Assembly (NCBI RefSeq): GCF_030813715.1
Contig: NZ_JAUSUZ010000001.1
Coordinates: 5,146,001-5,210,000, forward strand
DNA from: Catenuloplanes indicus
GTDB lineage: Bacteria; Actinomycetota; Actinomycetes; Mycobacteriales; Micromonosporaceae
DNA length: 64,000 nt
Direction of reading: 5' to 3'
Shown here: piece by piece, positions 59,799-64,000 of the stretch
Layout: every line of letters begins with the position of its first letter
Position numbering within the stretch: the stretch's first letter is position 1
Made by a program: the position numbers and the translations under genes
Notes under the pieces: generated by a model
Databases searched by the model: none
Seen by the model: the letters and a program-made list of their open reading frames with translations, nothing else
What the model was told of the DNA's origin: nothing

Positions 59799-60356
59799 TC
59801 ATGCCCGTTCCCAGTCGACGCTGTCCACCAGCCAGCGGCCCTCCGGCGCGACCAGCGTGAGCCGCAGCGTGCCGGAGTCGACGGGCAGTGTCACGTCGAC
59901 CACGCTTTCCGCGTACGACGCGACGACCGGCTCGCCGGTGATCCGGTCCGCCGGAACACCCGCCGGATCGACGCCGCCCAGCTTCGCGGCCAGCGATTCC
60001 GTCGCGTGCGGCAGCATCCGGTCCAGCCACGCCTCCGCAGAGACGTTCTGATGGTCGATCCACGCCGCCGCGAACGCGTACCCGACCGCTTCCGGCTTGG
60101 CTCCGCCCGGACTGGTCGACGGCGTCGGCGGCGCCAGCGAGGAGACCGGCCCGTCGTAGTTGTAGCTCGGGTCCACCGACGGTCCGGCGGCCGTCGCCGT
60201 ACCGCCGGAGACGACGGTCGGCCCGCGATCCGTCGCGTTCCCGGAGAAGCCCCGGGCGACACCCACTATGAGCAGCACGACCGCGAACAGTACGATCGCC
60301 ACCCCGGCCCGGGATCGCAGCAGGCGCTTGACGATCAGGTCGAGGAACCGGCGCAC
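59799..60356 (-). CDS. Small single-span protein of the transfer cluster (TcpC/VirB8-like layout)
   Basis: 185 residues. An N-terminal amphipathic part, a membrane helix (about 18-36, GVAIVLFAVVLLIVGVARGF), a Ser/Thr/Pro linker, then an outer NTF2-like domain (AFAAAWIDHQNVSAEAWLD to LTLVAPEGRWLVDSVDW). This shape is like VirB8/TcpC of Gram-positive transfer systems. GTG at 60356 follows GAGGTGAGAAACGG. It follows the VirB6-like gene directly. Confidence 0.65.
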   Translation of the reverse strand: MRRFLDLIVKRLLRSRAGVAIVLFAVVLLIVGVARGFSGNATDRGPTVVSGGTATAAGPSVDPSYNYDGPVSSLAPPTPSTSPGGAKPEAVGYAFAAAWIDHQNVSAEAWLDRMLPHATESLAAKLGGVDPAGVPADRITGEPVVASYAESVVDVTLPVDSGTLRLTLVAPEGRWLVDSVDWERA

Positions 60357-60363
60357 CCGTTTC

Positions 60364-62325
60364 TCACCTCGCCTCGGCACGCACCCGCGGCGTCTGCGGC
60401 GCGGTGGTGGTCTGGCCGGTGTCCGGTCGATAGATCGCATACGACGACGGCGCGTCGGCCACGTCCGGTTCCGTCCACTGCGCGGGCTGCCGCGTCCTTC
60501 GCGGCGCGGAACTTCCGCCGCTCTGACCACCGCTGCCGCCACCGCCGGCCACGGCCGGCTCCGCGTCGGCCACGTGTTCGGCACCATCCGGACGGGTACG
60601 CACCTGCGGCGCGCTGGTGGTCTCCGCGCGCGGAGACGTGTGCACCGGATCCTCCAGACGTGCTTCCGGCCGTACGTTGATCTGCTCGACCGTCACGTCA
60701 CGCTGCTTGATGCTGCGACTGCCCCGGTCGTCACTCTCGTCGGCCCCGATCCGCGATGCCTCCCGCAGATCACGGAAGATCCGCCGCGACCACGAATCCG
60801 CCGCCGCATTGTTCTTCCCACCCATCTGCGTAATCCGCCGATACGGCCGCAACAGCATCCAGCCCACCACGCCACAGAGGAACACCAGAACGACCTGCAG
60901 CCACCCCGGCAACGTCGCCGTACTCATGATGAGGTCAACCGCAAAAAGATAGATCGCAGCCCCGGTACCGAAGATAGCGATGTTGAAGACGGCCGCAACC
61001 ACCGCGTTTGCCAGTCGCCGCAGCCCTTCCCCGGCCGGCCGCAACAGCCCCACAGTTCCGAGAATTGGGGCCGCGATAACTGCCCACCGGAAAATCAAGA
61101 AACCAAGCAATACCAGGACGGCGGCCGTGATGTCGAAGAGAGCAAACAAGACCGCCGCCAGCATCGCGATGAATCCGGCTCCGATCCGTTCCATTCCCTT
61201 GGTTCCCTGAAGGTATTCGTAGGCCTCGGGATCCTCCGTTTTAATCTGTTCTGCAACCTTCATCCATTGGCGATTTTTTGCCGCGATGGTGGCTTCGCGA
61301 TCCGCAGGCGTTGCCCGTAGGCGCTCGACGTCGTCCCAGGAGTAGGAACGAGCATCATATAGTGCTTCGCCGTACTTTTTTGCAGTCTCGGAGTCGGCTG
61401 ATCCCAGAATGCCGCGGAGCCAGTTGCGATATAGCATAGATTCCGTAACCGTGTCGCTGGCTCTTACGGCGGGCGGGCGCTTGTCGCGGCATGCCTCTGG
61501 ATTGGGCATAGCGCATTTGTCGGGCGGTACGTCCTTCTTCGAAGGCCCGATTGCATCATGAACAACGCCGAGAGTGGTTATAAGTGATGAGTCCGCAAGG
61601 TTTGCCGACTTCACTGGCCATGCTGCGATCGCGGTAACCGCAACCATAACAAGTAGTGCCCAGCCTGCTGTAGTCGTGGCATTGCTCATATCTGCTTGCT
61701 GCGACCGCCAGAGCAAATAGATACCCACGATGCACAGAGTGATTATGCCGAATACGCTGAATACCTTTTCGTATACTGCCTGGGTCGCTTGTTGGACTAG
61801 AGGGTCGGCCCAGCCCCACATGGTGCTCGGCTCCCATGCGCGCTCACGCAGGGCGTTGGAGGCGCCGATAATCGCTGTGGCGATCATGAACTCACCGTTG
61901 GCTACAGTGGTCTCAAACCTAAATTCAGGGGCGATCAAGGTCGACATGCAGCCGCCCTCGATATCATAGGTTGTATAGCTGTAGCCAGCATATCCGTAAT
62001 CGCTGTAAAGGCCGCTTGGGCCTATTTCTTTAGATGATTCGGGTCGACTTGAGAACCAACCGGCGAATCCCGAGTCGGGGGCGGTCGGATCTGGTGCCTT
62101 TAAGCACTGCGCTCGCTGAGTTCCGACGTCCGCCAGTTTGTCTACGCATGAACGAAAATCGGTTTGCCATTGTTGTGTGGTGCAGAGGTCCCCGGGGGCA
62201 AGGGCGCCCGCCGATTCAATCAGAGCTGCTTGTGCTGGTGCTGCGAATGGCCAGCTGATTGTGGCCATTGCGAGGACCAGGGCGGCCAGGACCACCGCGC
62301 CCAAACGGCTCAAAGGCTGGCTCAT
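60364..62325 (-). CDS. VirB6/TrbL-like polytopic membrane protein
   Basis: 653 residues. A signal peptide (ending PAQA) is followed by a soluble outer region with cysteines, then about six membrane helices in two groups (FSVFGIITLCIVGIYLLW; WALLVMVAVTAIAAWPV; then several from 340 to 490) and a long cytoplasmic tail rich in Arg, Gly and Ser. This matches the inner-membrane pore protein of type IV secretion in plan only. The middle (about 61180-62260) uses A/T-rich codons. ATG at 62325 is preceded by GGAGGT and lies one base after the stop of the VirB4-like gene. Confidence 0.75.
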   Translation of the reverse strand: MSQPLSRLGAVVLAALVLAMATISWPFAAPAQAALIESAGALAPGDLCTTQQWQTDFRSCVDKLADVGTQRAQCLKAPDPTAPDSGFAGWFSSRPESSKEIGPSGLYSDYGYAGYSYTTYDIEGGCMSTLIAPEFRFETTVANGEFMIATAIIGASNALRERAWEPSTMWGWADPLVQQATQAVYEKVFSVFGIITLCIVGIYLLWRSQQADMSNATTTAGWALLVMVAVTAIAAWPVKSANLADSSLITTLGVVHDAIGPSKKDVPPDKCAMPNPEACRDKRPPAVRASDTVTESMLYRNWLRGILGSADSETAKKYGEALYDARSYSWDDVERLRATPADREATIAAKNRQWMKVAEQIKTEDPEAYEYLQGTKGMERIGAGFIAMLAAVLFALFDITAAVLVLLGFLIFRWAVIAAPILGTVGLLRPAGEGLRRLANAVVAAVFNIAIFGTGAAIYLFAVDLIMSTATLPGWLQVVLVFLCGVVGWMLLRPYRRITQMGGKNNAAADSWSRRIFRDLREASRIGADESDDRGSRSIKQRDVTVEQINVRPEARLEDPVHTSPRAETTSAPQVRTRPDGAEHVADAEPAVAGGGGSGGQSGGSSAPRRTRQPAQWTEPDVADAPSSYAIYRPDTGQTTTAPQTPRVRAEAR

Positions 62326-62326
62326 G

Positions 62327-64000
62327 TCAGACCTCCACATCGCCCGCGGGATCCAGTGCCTCGAGGCCCGCCGGGGGTGGGGCCGCGGTGGGGGTGGTGT
62401 CGAGGTAGTCGAGGAGGCCGTCGACGTAACCGACGTCGACGCGGACCTTCTGGACGCGTCCGTCGACGTCTCGCATGATGAACTCGCGGAAGCCGAGCCG
62501 TGTCGCGGAGGAGCTGTCCACCTGGGACAGCGATGCGAGCGTCGCCTCGTAGCCGTCGTTGACGGGGACGCGGAGGAGCCGCAGGGCCTCGGAGGCGATC
62601 TCCTGGTCCTCGGCGATGCGGCCGACGAAGACCGTTGAGACCAGGTTCTGCACGTCCAGGCCGAGGATGTCGCGTGGGTTCTGGGACGCGACCAGCGCGG
62701 CCAGGTTCCACTTACGCGAGTCGCGGGCCAGCCGGACCAGGAACGAACGGCCGGAACGCCAGCCCTCCATGAAGTGGGCCTCGTCCAGGCCGACCAGCTT
62801 GCGCGTGGTCATCGAGCCGCCGTAGCTGCGCCGGACGGCGAGCCGGTGTGCGGTGTGCAGCATCGGCAGGGCCAGCGATTCCTCGGCGGACCAGTATTCG
62901 CGTTCGATCTTCAGGTCGGGCAGGCGCAGGCCGGCCATGGTGATCACGGTGAGCGCGGCGTCGGCGCCGAGGGCGTCCGGTGGTGGTGAGCCGAAGAAGA
63001 GCAGGGCCAGTGGCATCTCGGCGGTGTCGAGGAGCAGGTTGGCCAGTTCCTTGCCGTCGTCGTTGTCCAGCTGGGAGAGCGTCTGCACCACGTGGTCGAG
63101 CGTGGAGGTCTCCTCGGCGGGGACCTGCCGGACGGCGTGCCGCAGCAGCGTGGCGGTGGAGGCCTGGCGGGCGACCTGCGGCGGGACCAGCATCGAGCAG
63201 ATGTCCTGGACCAGCATGCGGCGCTCGGCCCGGGCGTTGGAGACGGCGATCTCGAACTCCCGGTCGCCGGCGGCGCCGGGCGCGAACTCGGTCCGTTTGG
63301 GCGTCGGGATCAACGCGTACGGCGCCAGCGTCCCCTGCTCGGAACCGGTCAGGTTCAGCACCCGGGAGTACGGCCGCAGCTCCGGCATCGCGCAGAGCCG
63401 GGCCAGCGGGCCGGACGGGTCGAGCAGCGTGACCTGCACGCCGCGCCGGGCGGCGAGGTAGCCGAGCGAGCCCATCAGCGTGGACTTGCCACCACCGGGC
63501 TCGGCGACGAAGACCGCGAGACCGGACCGCTCCCGGATCTCCATCGGGAAGTGCAGGTCGAGGAAGACCGGGCGGCGGCAGGTGCCGGCGGTGCGCCCGA
63601 TCAGGTCGCCGCGCCGGTCACCGACCGTGGACGCGGCCTGCGGGAGTGCGGCGGCGAGCAGCCGGACCGGCATGCGCCGGACGTAACCGGTGTTCGCGAT
63701 CGGCTCGCCGGGGATGAACTCGCGGGCCAGCCAGTCCTGGTTCTTCGGGTGCTGGAGCGAGATCCGCAGCTCCCGCGAGTACATCTGGATCAGGCGCCGG
63801 GCCCGCTCCAGGCACTCCTCGCGAGTGCGGCCGCTGACCGCGATCCGGTGCCAGCCGTGCGCACGCGCGGACTCGACGGGCAGGCCGGTGGTCATCTCGT
63901 CGCCGATGTGCAGCGCGCGCTTGGCCAGGCGTTCCAGCTCCGGTGGCGCGTCGATGCCGTGCTCGGCGTAGTCGAGCTGCTGGGAGCGGATCATCCGCAG
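62327..64000 (-). CDS. VirB4/TraC-like conjugation ATPase, C-terminal part (gene runs off the right edge)
   Basis: About 557 residues of the C-terminal part are visible. Walker A is FVAEPGGGKSTLMGSL and Walker B MTTRKLVGLDEAHFMEG; then LVASQNPRDI, as in VirB4/TraC-type and HerA-like motors, with VSTVFVGRIAEDQEIA near the end. The N-terminal half lies outside, so the start is unknown; an internal methionine at 63994 is not a credible start. It is the energy source of the transfer channel formed with the genes to its left. Confidence 0.85.
   Translation of the reverse strand: MRMIRSQQLDYAEHGIDAPPELERLAKRALHIGDEMTTGLPVESARAHGWHRIAVSGRTREECLERARRLIQMYSRELRISLQHPKNQDWLAREFIPGEPIANTGYVRRMPVRLLAAALPQAASTVGDRRGDLIGRTAGTCRRPVFLDLHFPMEIRERSGLAVFVAEPGGGKSTLMGSLGYLAARRGVQVTLLDPSGPLARLCAMPELRPYSRVLNLTGSEQGTLAPYALIPTPKRTEFAPGAAGDREFEIAVSNARAERRMLVQDICSMLVPPQVARQASTATLLRHAVRQVPAEETSTLDHVVQTLSQLDNDDGKELANLLLDTAEMPLALLFFGSPPPDALGADAALTVITMAGLRLPDLKIEREYWSAEESLALPMLHTAHRLAVRRSYGGSMTTRKLVGLDEAHFMEGWRSGRSFLVRLARDSRKWNLAALVASQNPRDILGLDVQNLVSTVFVGRIAEDQEIASEALRLLRVPVNDGYEATLASLSQVDSSSATRLGFREFIMRDVDGRVQKVRVDVGYVDGLLDYLDTTPTAAPPPAGLEALDPAGDVEV

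Overview
The window is high-GC DNA from an actinobacterium, most probably a member of Micromonosporaceae or a close relative. The reasons are the strong G/C preference at third codon positions, many GTG starts and GTGA stop/start overlaps, WhiB, Get3/ArsA-pair, MarP and mycosin/EccC/EccD genes, and two gene orders typical of actinobacterial chromosomes. No rRNA, CRISPR array, integrase or insertion sequence was seen. The calls come from reading the sequence and from general knowledge of the families; no database search was run.

Layout. 1-1.8 kb: start of a secreted protein, a decayed PIN-like toxin remnant, a lac-operator-like site, and a frameshifted serine hydrolase. 1.8-9.3 kb: a flavin disulfide-reductase-like protein, then a LacI regulator, sugar-binding lipoprotein, two permeases and a GH13 alpha-glucosidase; no transporter ATPase is encoded, so a shared one is presumably used. 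9.3-13.2 kb: small genes, including a MerR regulator fused to a sliding-clamp-like domain, a minimal SepF paralogue, an acetyltransferase and a membrane-anchored phosphoribosyltransferase-like protein. 13.4-20 kb: a leftward operon (DUF4177, RidA, metallo-beta-lactamase fold, adenylate cyclase-ATPase, membrane protein, Ser/Thr kinase). 20-27.6 kb: two Get3/ArsA ATPases, WhiB, a PASTA-bearing class A PBP, YqeY, a metallophosphoesterase and tRNA-Pro(CGG). 27.9-31.6 kb: an acyl-CoA-carboxylase-like pair that has lost its key catalytic residues. 31.7-37 kb: Crp, a CapA-like protein, Nth, a TlpA-like thioredoxin, a Nudix protein and MarP. 37.4-44.1 kb: partial type VII secretion set (mycosin, EccC, EccD). 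44.2-53.8 kb: ppa, dacB, zincin, tilS, hpt, ftsH, folE. 54-64 kb: an FtsK-like ATPase with a small membrane protein, then a conjugation/type IV secretion-like cluster (VirB4-like, VirB6-like, small TM protein, M23 peptidase) running off the right edge.

How parts work together. Much of 18-37 kb is the redox, cell-wall and cAMP neighbourhood known from M. tuberculosis Rv3671c-Rv3683, rearranged and interrupted by the odd carboxylase pair; 44-54 kb matches the Rv3609c-Rv3628 order. The strongest candidates for new biology are the carboxylase-like pair without a biotin site, the MerR/beta-clamp fusion, and a six-fold STAVIPR repeat in the cytoplasmic arm of the D-Ala-D-Ala carboxypeptidase. A roughly 75-bp intergenic repeat occurs three times.
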